Assembly: GCA_017963165.1 (NCBI GenBank)
Contig: JAGCTZ010000114.1
Coordinates: 1 to 31,384, forward strand
DNA from: Treponema sp.
GTDB lineage: Bacteria > Spirochaetota > Spirochaetia > Treponematales > Treponemataceae
Length of the DNA: 31,384 bases
Reading direction: 5' to 3'
The notes beneath the pieces were generated by a model. That model was given only the letters and a program-made list of their open reading frames with translations, did no database searches and was not told where the DNA came from. Positions 24,575 to 31,384 of the stretch are shown piece by piece; within the stretch, counting starts at the first letter, position 1, and every line of letters begins with the position of its first letter. Position numbers and translations under genes: made by a program.

Positions 24575-25948
24575 CACGCGCTTTTCATTAAAGAACGACA
24601 TAATCAAACCGCCAGCTACACAACACAACGAAGCTACAAGCGCAACGACTCTATAACCTAATGGCGAACCGGCTGCCTGTTGTGCGGCTCCGCTGGCTAC
24701 TTTTGCAACTCCAATTGTTGCGAGCGATGTAAACAAAAGCATTGCAAGAGATTGTCCAAGCTTCATGGCAAAGGTTCTTGCGGCGTAGAACATTCCGCTT
24801 CTTGATTCACCTGTTACAGCTTCGTCAGAGAGAGCAATGTCGGCAACAATTGTCTGTGGAATAATTCCAAACATTGCCTGAGGGAACGAACCAAGCACTA
24901 CAATTATTGCAGCCTGTGCGTAAATAGGAATGAACGAAAGCTTGTCGCCAGAAAGTGCAGTAAATCCAAAAGTCAAAACAAAGCCAATGAAAGCCGCAAC
25001 AAGAAGCTTTTTCTTTCCCCATTTTTTTGTCAGTTTTGAAACAAAAGGATAATATATAAGAGACAGGAAGGTGAGTCCGCCCATCATAATTGTTGTCATT
25101 GTTTCCGGTAAATGAAGAAGACTTGTTACAAAGAACGGAAGTCCTGTCTGGAACATTGCAAGTCCAAAGAAATAAATAATATCCTGTGCAACAAAAATTC
25201 TAAAATCCTTGTTCTTAAAGGTTTTTCCAAGAGAAGAGAACATGTTTGAACTTGAAGGTTGCGTTTCGCAATAATCCTTTTCGTTAATTCCAAAAGCGGG
25301 AACAAGCATAAAGATTGTTGCAAGAATTGAAAGGCCGGCAAAAGTAATTCTCATTGCTGGGATTCGCTGCATTCCACCCTTTATTAAAATGTCCCAGATT
25401 GTTGGGGCGGCATAACCAATACAGGTACCAACAATAAAAGTTAAAGAAATGTACATAGAAAGCTTAAGCTGCTCTTCCTGGTTATGCGGAAGTTCTGCAA
25501 GAAGCGAAGTATAAGGAGTACAGTAACAGGTAATGAGAAAGTAATATGCAAGAACTGTAACAAAAAGCCATACGGTATTAAGGGCGCTTACACCGTGAAC
25601 AGGAGCGCAGAAAACAAGTACAAATACAAGTCCAAGAGGAATGGCTGCCCATCTCATGAACGGAATGCGGCGACCAAGCTTGTGCTTACAGTTGTCTGAC
25701 CAGTTTCCAACAAGCGGATCTGTTACTGCATCAAAAACGCGGCCAACTGCAGTAATCAAGCCGATAAATGTAAGGATACCAAGAATAACACGTCCCTGTG
25801 GAATCATCGAAATCATTCCGGCATCAATGGCTTCCTGATTCGGCTGATAAAAATATACAAGCCAGGAACCAATTAAACCGCTGATGATAGACCAGCCTAA
25901 CTGTCCGATTGCATAACACCACATTTTTCCGCGTGTTAAAGATTTCAT
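24554..25948 (-). CDS. GPH-family sugar:cation symporter (MelB/LacS type)
   Basis: A 464-aa polytopic membrane protein with about twelve segments. The diagnostic region is GRVFDAVTDPLVGNWSDNCKHKLGRRIPFMRWAAIPLG (residues about 65-100), the D-x-x-x-D-P..G..SD....GRR signature of glycoside-pentoside-hexuronide symporters. Members move sugars such as melibiose or other glycosides with Na+ or H+. It is the last gene of a minus-strand operon with a GH36 glycosidase, which supports a galactoside or related substrate. AGGAGG lies 6 nt before the ATG. The 80-bp gap to the TetR gene contains a dispersed repeat. Its 3' end overlaps the convergent signalling gene by 21 bp. Confidence 0.88.
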   Translation of the reverse strand: MKSLTRGKMWCYAIGQLGWSIISGLIGSWLVYFYQPNQEAIDAGMISMIPQGRVILGILTFIGLITAVGRVFDAVTDPLVGNWSDNCKHKLGRRIPFMRWAAIPLGLVFVLVFCAPVHGVSALNTVWLFVTVLAYYFLITCYCTPYTSLLAELPHNQEEQLKLSMYISLTFIVGTCIGYAAPTIWDILIKGGMQRIPAMRITFAGLSILATIFMLVPAFGINEKDYCETQPSSSNMFSSLGKTFKNKDFRIFVAQDIIYFFGLAMFQTGLPFFVTSLLHLPETMTTIMMGGLTFLSLIYYPFVSKLTKKWGKKKLLVAAFIGFVLTFGFTALSGDKLSFIPIYAQAAIIVVLGSFPQAMFGIIPQTIVADIALSDEAVTGESRSGMFYAARTFAMKLGQSLAMLLFTSLATIGVAKVASGAAQQAAGSPLGYRVVALVASLCCVAGGLIMSFFNEKRVLEMINK

Positions 25949-25989
25949 AATATGCCTCCTGTTATTTGAGAATTGTGTTTTTTTCTTGT

Positions 25990-26011
25990 GACCCTTCGAC
26001 AGGCTCAGGGA
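25990..26011. repeat. 22-bp dispersed repeat, copy 6 (intergenic)
   Basis: A copy with one change from the others (ACAGGC in place of ACAAGC), in the 80-bp gap between the TetR and symporter genes of one operon. Confidence 0.75.
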
Positions 26012-26028
26012 CCACAGTGCCCACAGTT

Positions 26029-26685
26029 TTATTTAAGTCCGTTTAATAAAACCTCTGCCAAAAGCTTTAATTGTAGGACACTGTTTTTCTTTGTATCCAT
26101 ATCAAGCATTTTTCCACTTAGTGAAAGCTTTTGTGCAACACTAAAGAAGGTATGCATGAGTGTAAAATAAAGCATTTCGCCATAGGCTTTATATTTTTCA
26201 TTTATTGAACCGTCTTCAAATCCTTTTTCAATTGCTTCAGAAATAATCTGCTTTACCTTAAGAATTACAACCTCGTAATTTACCATGCTTTCGCGAGGGA
26301 TTTTTTCCTTTACGGCAAACGAATCAAAAAGATAAATGAAACGCAAAAAGTCTGTATGGTTTTCGTACAGTTTTACAAAAAGATTAAAAATCTGTTCCAG
26401 CTGATCAAAACCTTTTGCGTTTTTATATTTTGATTTTAATAGCGACGGCAGGACATCATCCATTCTTTTTGTCCATGCTTGAGTTGCTGTCTTTACGGCA
26501 AGAATTTCTTTTGTTTCAAAATATCGGTAAAGCGAAGCAACGCCAATTTTTGCTTTGTCTGCAATATCGGTCATTGCAACAGAATCAATGCCGCGTGTAG
26601 AAAATAATTCAAACGCAACATCAAGAATGCGTTCAATCCTTGCCGTTTTTGTGTCATCTAGCTCTTCATTAAACTGTTCATTCAT
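26029..26685 (-). CDS. TetR-family transcriptional regulator
   Basis: 218 aa with an N-terminal TetR helix-turn-helix (ARIERILDVAFELFSTRGIDSVAMTDIADKAKIGVASLYRYFETKEILAVKTA, residues about 15-65) and a helical ligand-binding/dimerisation part. It overlaps the upstream GT-B-like gene by 8 bp and precedes the symporter gene, so it is co-transcribed with the genes it probably controls. The perfect palindrome at the operon promoter (29781-29801) is its likely operator, which would make the system self-regulated and induced by a glycoside or its product. That link is inference. Confidence 0.88.
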   Translation of the reverse strand: MNEQFNEELDDTKTARIERILDVAFELFSTRGIDSVAMTDIADKAKIGVASLYRYFETKEILAVKTATQAWTKRMDDVLPSLLKSKYKNAKGFDQLEQIFNLFVKLYENHTDFLRFIYLFDSFAVKEKIPRESMVNYEVVILKVKQIISEAIEKGFEDGSINEKYKAYGEMLYFTLMHTFFSVAQKLSLSGKMLDMDTKKNSVLQLKLLAEVLLNGLK

Positions 26686-28147
26686 ACTCGTGTTCTCCTA
26701 GTTTTATTACATTATAGGCACCATCATAGGTACCTTTATTTTTTTCTTTAATAATGTTGTGACACATTGTTTCTATTAAAGTTGTGTCTTCCATAATCAT
26801 TTTGATTATGTTGTCTGCGGCTTCTGGAGTTTCGCATTCCTGAGTTCCGTCGCCAAGTTCTGCAGAATGAATAGCCCCCCACATTTCATGACCACCCACA
26901 TGTTGAATAAAAAGTTTTGGAACCGGATAAAAAGCAAGCTCGCTTGGTTTTGTAATTAAAATGTCACTTGCGCGCATAAGAAGATTTGTTATGTAAACAG
27001 CAGCGAAAATGTCTTTATTGCAGAATGCGTGAATACCGTTTGCTTCTGATGTAAGAGCGTTGTTAGAAAAGGCTAACTCTTCTTCCCAATTATTAAAATG
27101 TTCTGTTGTCTGGATGCTTCCATTTTTAAGGTCAGGAATTTTATTGCACAACATTGTCCATACATTCTGATAATCGCCGCAGTTTATAAAAAGACAGGCC
27201 TTGTTTTGTTTTACATAAGGAAGCAGAGTGTTTATCATCGAAGCAAAGAATTCTCCCTGAGCACCAGCACCGCCAATTGTAAAAAGAAATCGAATTGGCT
27301 GACTATTTTTTGCACGGTTTATTCTTGCCTCACAATCTTTTTCTATATTGCTGACAAGCTCGTGGTCTATGTAATGTCCTGTAAAAACAATGTCATCCCT
27401 GTTCATTGGGTTCAAAATTTTTTTGCTGTCAAAACCGTTTAAGCTTCGGTAACCCCAATAGGCATTATAAGTTTGAACTGTGTGAACGGCACCCTGACTT
27501 AAATGAAGAGCCATAGGCCAGTTATCGGGAATTGCGTTGATGACATTTTTCATTCCTGCATGAACGGCAGCTTGACTTGGCCAGACATGTGTTGCAATAA
27601 AAGGAATGTCTTTTGGAATCTCGCGGAAGAGGGGAGTCATAAGCTCGGAAGTAATCTGGTCGCCGGCGTTGTAAGAAAGCTTTTTAAAACCGGTGTAATT
27701 TAATGGTTCCCAAAATAATTTATTAAAAGTTTTGCTGAAGAAATTTGGTTGTTGAGAAAGTCTGGAACCTTTTGAATAAAGTTCATTCTGGTACGAAATG
27801 ATTTTTGTGGCTGTAGTTTCCGGAAAAGAGTTTAAGTCCATCCACAAAGGAGTGTAGCCTAACGCGCGGGCAGCACTGGCCATTGCCATAGAAATTCTAT
27901 AGTGACCAAAGCCCATGCGAATGTTTCCAATTATAACAGGCTTTGAAGGAAGAGTTTCTGCAAACGAAGAAACAGAATTTGTTTGGATTACCTTACAACC
28001 AAACGGCGGAGTCAGAACATTATTATCTGCAAGAGAAAGATGATATTCTGTATTTCTGTCATCACCAAATTTGCGAAGGAATTTTTTTTGAGAATTAAGA
28101 GCCTTTCTGTAGGTTGAGTTACTAATCTTGTTTTCGAATATCTGCAT
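26678..28147 (-). CDS. GT-B-like protein of a glycoside operon, function unknown
   Basis: A 489-aa protein without signal peptide. Residues about 70-110 (IGNIRMGFGHYRISMAMASAARALGYTPLWMDLN) look like the N-terminal Rossmann half of GT-B glycosyltransferases such as MGDG synthase/MurG. The C-terminal half has FTIGGAGAQGEFFASMINTLL and ADILITKPSELAFYPVPKLFIQHVGGHEMWGA, which resembles the nucleotide-sugar site of the same fold. I cannot name the family more closely; a phosphorylase or a non-catalytic GT-B fold is also possible. It overlaps the GH36 gene upstream by 26 bp and the TetR gene downstream by 8 bp, so translation is tightly coupled. AGGAG lies 5 nt before its ATG. Confidence 0.55.
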   Translation of the reverse strand: MQIFENKISNSTYRKALNSQKKFLRKFGDDRNTEYHLSLADNNVLTPPFGCKVIQTNSVSSFAETLPSKPVIIGNIRMGFGHYRISMAMASAARALGYTPLWMDLNSFPETTATKIISYQNELYSKGSRLSQQPNFFSKTFNKLFWEPLNYTGFKKLSYNAGDQITSELMTPLFREIPKDIPFIATHVWPSQAAVHAGMKNVINAIPDNWPMALHLSQGAVHTVQTYNAYWGYRSLNGFDSKKILNPMNRDDIVFTGHYIDHELVSNIEKDCEARINRAKNSQPIRFLFTIGGAGAQGEFFASMINTLLPYVKQNKACLFINCGDYQNVWTMLCNKIPDLKNGSIQTTEHFNNWEEELAFSNNALTSEANGIHAFCNKDIFAAVYITNLLMRASDILITKPSELAFYPVPKLFIQHVGGHEMWGAIHSAELGDGTQECETPEAADNIIKMIMEDTTLIETMCHNIIKEKNKGTYDGAYNVIKLGEHEYE

Positions 28148-29768
28148 ATCTGCTCCTTAAATCTATTGTACCTTCTATGGTGTGTGTTCTATTAAAGATT
28201 TTAAAAACATCTTCCTGAGTCTGAATAAGACCAAATTCTTCTGTAGCAAATTGATTTCGGAATTCTGTTATCTGCATACTAAGACTTCGTTCAAGTGCGC
28301 CTTCTTTTTCAGGATCATCAGAGTACATAAACTGACTTCCAAAAAGAATATTTACTTTTGCAATCAAAAGTTTTTCTTCTGGTGTAAGTGAGCAATTTTG
28401 TGTTCGTACAAAAACAACATCCGGGTCGTTTGCAAAAACAGTGTTATTCCATAATGCGTGACCAAGCGTATCTTTAAGATTAAGGTATGCTTCGTTGCGT
28501 CCGTTCCAGTTAAGAAAGCGTGCAGTTTTATTTACCCAATGTTCATAAGTGTCGCAGCCGATTCTTGAAAGCGGAGTGTATTTAAACGAAAGTTCAAAAG
28601 GAATTCCGCAGCCAAGATAAGCAACAGGATTTCCAGATTTTGTTTTTGTCCGCGAAGTAAGTACAGTTATTGCACGATTAAAGATTTTGTAAGAAGCAGT
28701 TGGTGTCTGATATTTTCCGTAGAGCATGCCTGCGTACATAAAATCGAGCTTAATGTAGCGGAAGCCCCATTCGTTTATAACAGTTTCCATAAGGTTGTTA
28801 AGATGTTCTATTACATCATCTCGGCTAAGGTCAAGGCAGTAAAAGTTGCCGTGTTTTCCCCATAAAGGATTAAAGCCTGCTGTGACAAGCTTTTGTTTTG
28901 AATCGCGTAAAAGCCAGTCTGGATGTTCGGTTGCAGTTTTGCTTCGTGCATCAATTATAAAAGGTGCAATCCAAAGGCCAGGAATAAAATCGGCAGCTTC
29001 TATTTTTTGAACTATTGGGGCAAGTCCATTTGCAAATCGGTCGGTTCTTGGCTGCCAGTCGCCTAAAGCAATTTCCCAGCCATCATCAATCTGAAAAATT
29101 CTGCTGCTAAAGCTTCCTTTTGAAATTACGTTTTCTGTTTTTGTAAGGGCTTCAAGATCATTAAGAACAAGCGCTTCGTTTATGTTTGCATAATGATTGT
29201 ACCAGCTTTCCCAGCCACCTGGAGTTTTCCCAAGATGAGCAATTGGAGCAAAATGAAGTGAATTATATATTTCGCGCAGTTTGTCTTTACATTCAAAAAA
29301 AGAGGACGCGGTAAAAATTTCGATTTGAGCAGTTATATCATCGCGCCGCCAGTCATTGCCCTTGTCGCAGATTTCGATAGTGATTGTATTTTGCGCACGA
29401 TCAAAAATAAATTGAACAGGAGGAAGCACGCGCGAAACATTTCCCACAGAAGCAAAAACAAGATAAAAATCGCCCCAGCGGAGATAAGAAATAAATTGAC
29501 CAAGAATAATATTTTTGTCTAGCTTAAAGGTTGTGTTTGGAAAAACAAGATATTTATTCCAGGCTTTTATAAGTCTGTTTGTAAGCGAAGGCTGCTGCTG
29601 ACCCGGTGCCACTTCAAATCCAGGATTCCAACTCTGCCAGCCTCCAACGTTTATCCATGCTTGTTTCATATCAAATTCTTTGATGTCGACAAGTTCAGAA
29701 AGTCTAAGCCTTTCAATTATAGAGTTTTCCTGCGCATGATAGTCAGAATGGACCGTATAAGTTTTCAT
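28122..29768 (-). CDS. GH36-like alpha-galactosidase (clan GH-D)
   Basis: A 548-aa cytoplasmic protein; no signal peptide. Clan GH-D motifs are present: GGWESWYNHY, FQIDDGWE, GLWIAPFIIDA, the nucleophile Asp342 in WGFRYIKLDFMYAG, and a candidate acid/base Asp406 in IGCDTYEHW. The N-terminal 190 residues form a beta-rich domain (WINVGGWQSWNPGFE). It is shorter than the usual 700-aa GH36 alpha-galactosidases but close to the smaller GH36-like enzymes. It should release alpha-linked galactose or a similar sugar from an imported glycoside. It is the first gene of the operon, with GGAGG just before the ATG and the operator-promoter region directly upstream. Confidence 0.82.
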   Translation of the reverse strand: MKTYTVHSDYHAQENSIIERLRLSELVDIKEFDMKQAWINVGGWQSWNPGFEVAPGQQQPSLTNRLIKAWNKYLVFPNTTFKLDKNIILGQFISYLRWGDFYLVFASVGNVSRVLPPVQFIFDRAQNTITIEICDKGNDWRRDDITAQIEIFTASSFFECKDKLREIYNSLHFAPIAHLGKTPGGWESWYNHYANINEALVLNDLEALTKTENVISKGSFSSRIFQIDDGWEIALGDWQPRTDRFANGLAPIVQKIEAADFIPGLWIAPFIIDARSKTATEHPDWLLRDSKQKLVTAGFNPLWGKHGNFYCLDLSRDDVIEHLNNLMETVINEWGFRYIKLDFMYAGMLYGKYQTPTASYKIFNRAITVLTSRTKTKSGNPVAYLGCGIPFELSFKYTPLSRIGCDTYEHWVNKTARFLNWNGRNEAYLNLKDTLGHALWNNTVFANDPDVVFVRTQNCSLTPEEKLLIAKVNILFGSQFMYSDDPEKEGALERSLSMQITEFRNQFATEEFGLIQTQEDVFKIFNRTHTIEGTIDLRSRYADIRKQD

Positions 29769-29780
29769 TAAGCCTCCGAA

Positions 29781-29801
29781 TGTGATAGTGTCACTATCAC
29801 A
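29781..29801. promoter_or_regulatory. Perfect 21-bp palindrome, likely TetR operator
   Basis: Arms TGTGATAGTG and CACTATCACA flank a single central T. The site covers the expected transcription start of the glycoside operon, between the -10 box and the GGAGG of the GH36 gene, so a bound repressor would block initiation. The operon's own TetR protein is the obvious candidate to bind it. Confidence 0.75.
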
Positions 29802-29804
29802 TAT

Positions 29805-29832
29805 AGGATAGCACAGAAAAATTGAATGTCAA
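29805..29832 (-). promoter_or_regulatory. Promoter of the glycoside operon
   Basis: On the minus strand a perfect TTGACA (29827-29832), a 16-bp spacer and TATCCT (29805-29810) lie just upstream of the palindromic operator. Confidence 0.6.
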
Positions 29833-29858
29833 ATTTTTTTTTATACCGTTGCAGAGCT

Positions 29859-30323
29859 TTAACCTTTAGTCACACCGCCGTGAAAAAAGCATTCATACAC
29901 TTTCTGGGCGTGCCAGTAGATTTCTTCGTAGCCCTGGAACCAGGTAAAGTCGCCGTTCACAGAGCATTTGTAAGTGTATTCACCGCTCTGATAATATTCG
30001 GGACCTCGGTAAGGCATTTTATGATCGGCCTGGCGCAAGGCTTCTTTTAAAAAGTTTCCGCTGAACTCTTTTGCAAGCACCCGGCCAAGATAGTTCATGG
30101 CATATTGAGATTGTCCGTTTTTCCAGATTGCTTCCTGTCCGGCAAATTGTTCTCCGCCAACGTATGTGTCGTGGTAGGTGTAGTCGCCGTTTGTGTAACG
30201 GAAATCGTGGGAGTCCAGGCGGGTGGAAGTTGTTTCATTCATAAAGGTGGCATAGGTGTTTACATTTGCTTCAAGACGGAAGGTAATGAGTTCTTCGAGG
30301 TTTGGTTTTTCAAAAAAGTCCAT
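29859..30323 (-). CDS. DUF5680 domain protein
   Basis: About 154 aa from the ATG at 30323, which has GGAG 7 nt upstream; a TTG four codons earlier overlaps that site. The sequence matches the DUF5680 domain: FRLEANVNTYATFMNETTSTRLDSHDFRYTNGDYTYHDTYVGGEQFAGQEAIW and MNYLGRVL, with aromatic pairs near the end (YKCSVNGDFTWFQGYEEI). This domain is often found alone or fused to helix-turn-helix regulators; its function is not known. It lies 40 bp downstream of the DNA glycosylase gene and may share its transcript. Confidence 0.7.
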   Translation of the reverse strand: MDFFEKPNLEELITFRLEANVNTYATFMNETTSTRLDSHDFRYTNGDYTYHDTYVGGEQFAGQEAIWKNGQSQYAMNYLGRVLAKEFSGNFLKEALRQADHKMPYRGPEYYQSGEYTYKCSVNGDFTWFQGYEEIYWHAQKVYECFFHGGVTKG

Positions 30324-30363
30324 GAGAGTCTCCAATAATCTATATAATCGATTTTATCACAAA

Positions 30364-30972
30364 TTATGGAATACGACAGTTTAAAATTTGATATGCTTCA
30401 ACTAATTTTTCTATTTTCCACTGTGCATTTGCCGGACTTGTACTTGGCAGACAGTGTACGGTAAGGTTATAGCGCTGTTCATATTTACCGGTGCAATATT
30501 TTTTCCAAAGATTGTATGCAGTTTTCCCGGTGCAAAAAACTTCACTTATCTGAGAGCCGTCAAAAAGCGAGGTAAAATTATTTGGCACTGCATCGCGAAT
30601 ACTGGAGTCGGCAGCACCGTCAATTTTGCACGAAGCCAGAACATCCCACATTGCAAGCTTGTGTCGTAAAAGAAAAGCTCGTCGTTCTGTAATGGCTGCG
30701 GTAATAGTTGCTTCTGTTGCGCCACCACCCAAATCTTTGTTAGGAAACACAAACTCTTCTTCAAACACTTTACTCATCACGCTCCAGAATCTGTTCTGCG
30801 GGTGCATATAAAAAAAACCGGTCTGACGGCTTTTGGGGGAGGGCATAGTGCCTAAAATCAGAACGCGGCTTTGTTCATTCCACACAGGCGGAATAGGGTG
30901 TTGGACCTTGCTAATATTCAATTTTAATTGTCTCCACATCATATGTTTCTTTTTGTGACCAAAGAAAATCAT
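30364..30972 (-). CDS. Family-6 uracil/hypoxanthine-DNA glycosylase
   Basis: A 202-aa protein of the uracil-DNA glycosylase superfamily, HDG (family 6) type. Motif A reads LILGTMPSPKSRQTGFFYMHPQNRFWSVM (residues about 34-63), followed by LAMWDVLASCKIDGAADSSIRDAVPNNF and motif B in LPSTSPANAQW near residue 180. Family members remove deaminated bases, mainly hypoxanthine, from DNA to start base-excision repair. The start is uncertain: I kept the ATG at 30972, but later ATGs (30942 and 30939) would still include all motifs. It is divergent from the AzlC gene. Confidence 0.82.
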   Translation of the reverse strand: MIFFGHKKKHMMWRQLKLNISKVQHPIPPVWNEQSRVLILGTMPSPKSRQTGFFYMHPQNRFWSVMSKVFEEEFVFPNKDLGGGATEATITAAITERRAFLLRHKLAMWDVLASCKIDGAADSSIRDAVPNNFTSLFDGSQISEVFCTGKTAYNLWKKYCTGKYEQRYNLTVHCLPSTSPANAQWKIEKLVEAYQILNCRIP

Positions 30973-31004
30973 ATTTACAACCTAAAAGTTGGAACAATTC
31001 TAAC

Positions 31005-31033
31005 TTGTTTGATTGCGAAAAATCAACTACAAT
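31005..31033 (+). promoter_or_regulatory. Promoter placing the AzlC ATG at about +1
   Basis: TTGTTT (31005-31010), a 17-bp spacer and TACAAT (31028-31033) end 6 nt before the ATG at 31040. There is no Shine-Dalgarno site, so a leaderless mRNA is likely. Confidence 0.5.
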
Positions 31034-31039
31034 TGCTGC

Positions 31040-31384
31040 ATGACTACACATTGTCTAAAGGTTGCGCTCAGAACTACGATTCCTGTTTTTCTGGGCTATA
31101 TTTCCTGCGGGATTGCTTTTGGGCTCATTACTATTAATGCTGGATATCCGTGGTGGCTTGCTCCTGCTACCGGAATTTTGATTTTTGCTGGTGCGGGACA
31201 ATTTCTAGCTGTTCCTCTTTTTGCTTCCGGGACTCCCATTCCAGTGATTCTTGTTACAGAGCTGCTTTTGAATATCCGCCACATTGTTTACGGACTTCCT
31301 CTGATTAATCAGTTTAAAGAATGCAGACGCTTTAAGCCTTATCTTATTTATGCTCTTACTGATGAAACTTTTTCTCTTTTGACA
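31040..31384 (+). CDS. azlC: AzlC-family branched-chain amino acid exporter subunit (partial)
   Basis: The first 115 codons of a gene that runs off the right edge. The translation contains FLGYISCGIAFGLI, ILIFAGAGQFLAVPLF, ELLLNIRHIVYGLPL and YALTDETFSLLT, in the order and spacing of AzlC, the large membrane subunit of the AzlCD branched-chain amino acid exporter (azaleucine resistance). Three or more membrane segments are visible. An azlD gene would be expected just beyond the window. Confidence 0.85.
   Translation, partial: MTTHCLKVALRTTIPVFLGYISCGIAFGLITINAGYPWWLAPATGILIFAGAGQFLAVPLFASGTPIPVILVTELLLNIRHIVYGLPLINQFKECRRFKPYLIYALTDETFSLLT

Noticed and set aside
30939..30985. Leaderless start for the DNA glycosylase gene
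   Set aside because: A TAGGTT box lies 6 nt before the ATG at 30972, but it matches the consensus poorly and has no -35 box at a proper distance.
1..31384. tRNA or rRNA genes, CRISPR arrays, toxin-antitoxin or phage modules
   Set aside because: No tRNA-like cloverleaf with a conserved T-loop, no rRNA stretch, no spaced identical repeats and no phage or toxin-antitoxin proteins were seen by eye.

Overview
The window looks like part of a low-GC spirochaete chromosome, most likely a Treponema or close relative. The reasons are a stand-alone phenylalanyl-tRNA synthetase beta chain of the short archaeal/eukaryotic type (as in spirochaetes), two large chemotaxis receptors, a c-di-GMP signalling protein and DUF4097 envelope proteins. 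This assignment is inference; there is no rRNA to confirm it. I found no rRNA, tRNA, CRISPR array, prophage or transposase gene.

Layout. (1) 157-3973, minus strand: an operon of an old-yellow-enzyme/BaiCD-type Fe-S flavin reductase followed by the large and small subunits of an aconitase-X dehydratase. A dehydratase feeding an enoate reductase is the natural reading. (2) 4141-6068, minus: two secreted DUF4097 beta-solenoid proteins. (3) 6148-10346, plus: a SpoU-type RNA methyltransferase, a secreted transglutaminase-like/TPR protein, a membrane-anchored Ntn amide hydrolase and an isoprenylcysteine methyltransferase-like membrane protein. (4) 10444-12183, minus: pheT. (5) 12425-13594, plus: an ornithine/lysine decarboxylase behind a strong promoter and a structured leader. 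(6) 13688-17711: two convergent chemotaxis receptors sharing a bidirectional terminator. (7) 17791-18010: a nearly fully palindromic, MITE-like element. (8) 18023-20983: a divergent pair, a ModF-like double ABC ATPase and an Rsm22/METTL17-like methyltransferase. (9) 21014-24574: a small membrane protein and a five-domain REC-GGDQF-EAL-PAS-degenerate kinase. (10) 24554-29768, minus: a glycoside operon (GH36 alpha-galactosidase-like enzyme, GT-B-like protein, TetR regulator, GPH sugar symporter) with a perfect 21-bp palindromic operator at its promoter. (11) 29859-31384: a DUF5680 protein, a family-6 uracil/hypoxanthine-DNA glycosylase and the start of an AzlC permease gene.

Three signals cut across genes. 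First, at least five promoters place the -10 box only 6-8 nt before an ATG that has no Shine-Dalgarno sequence, which suggests frequent leaderless mRNAs; other genes in the window have clear AGGAG sites. Second, a 22-bp repeat (starts CCCTTCGACA, ends CTCAGGGACC) occurs six times, between genes and, in frame, inside two genes. Third, the 220-bp palindrome at 17791-18010 has terminal inverted repeats and several nested stems and codes for nothing convincing.
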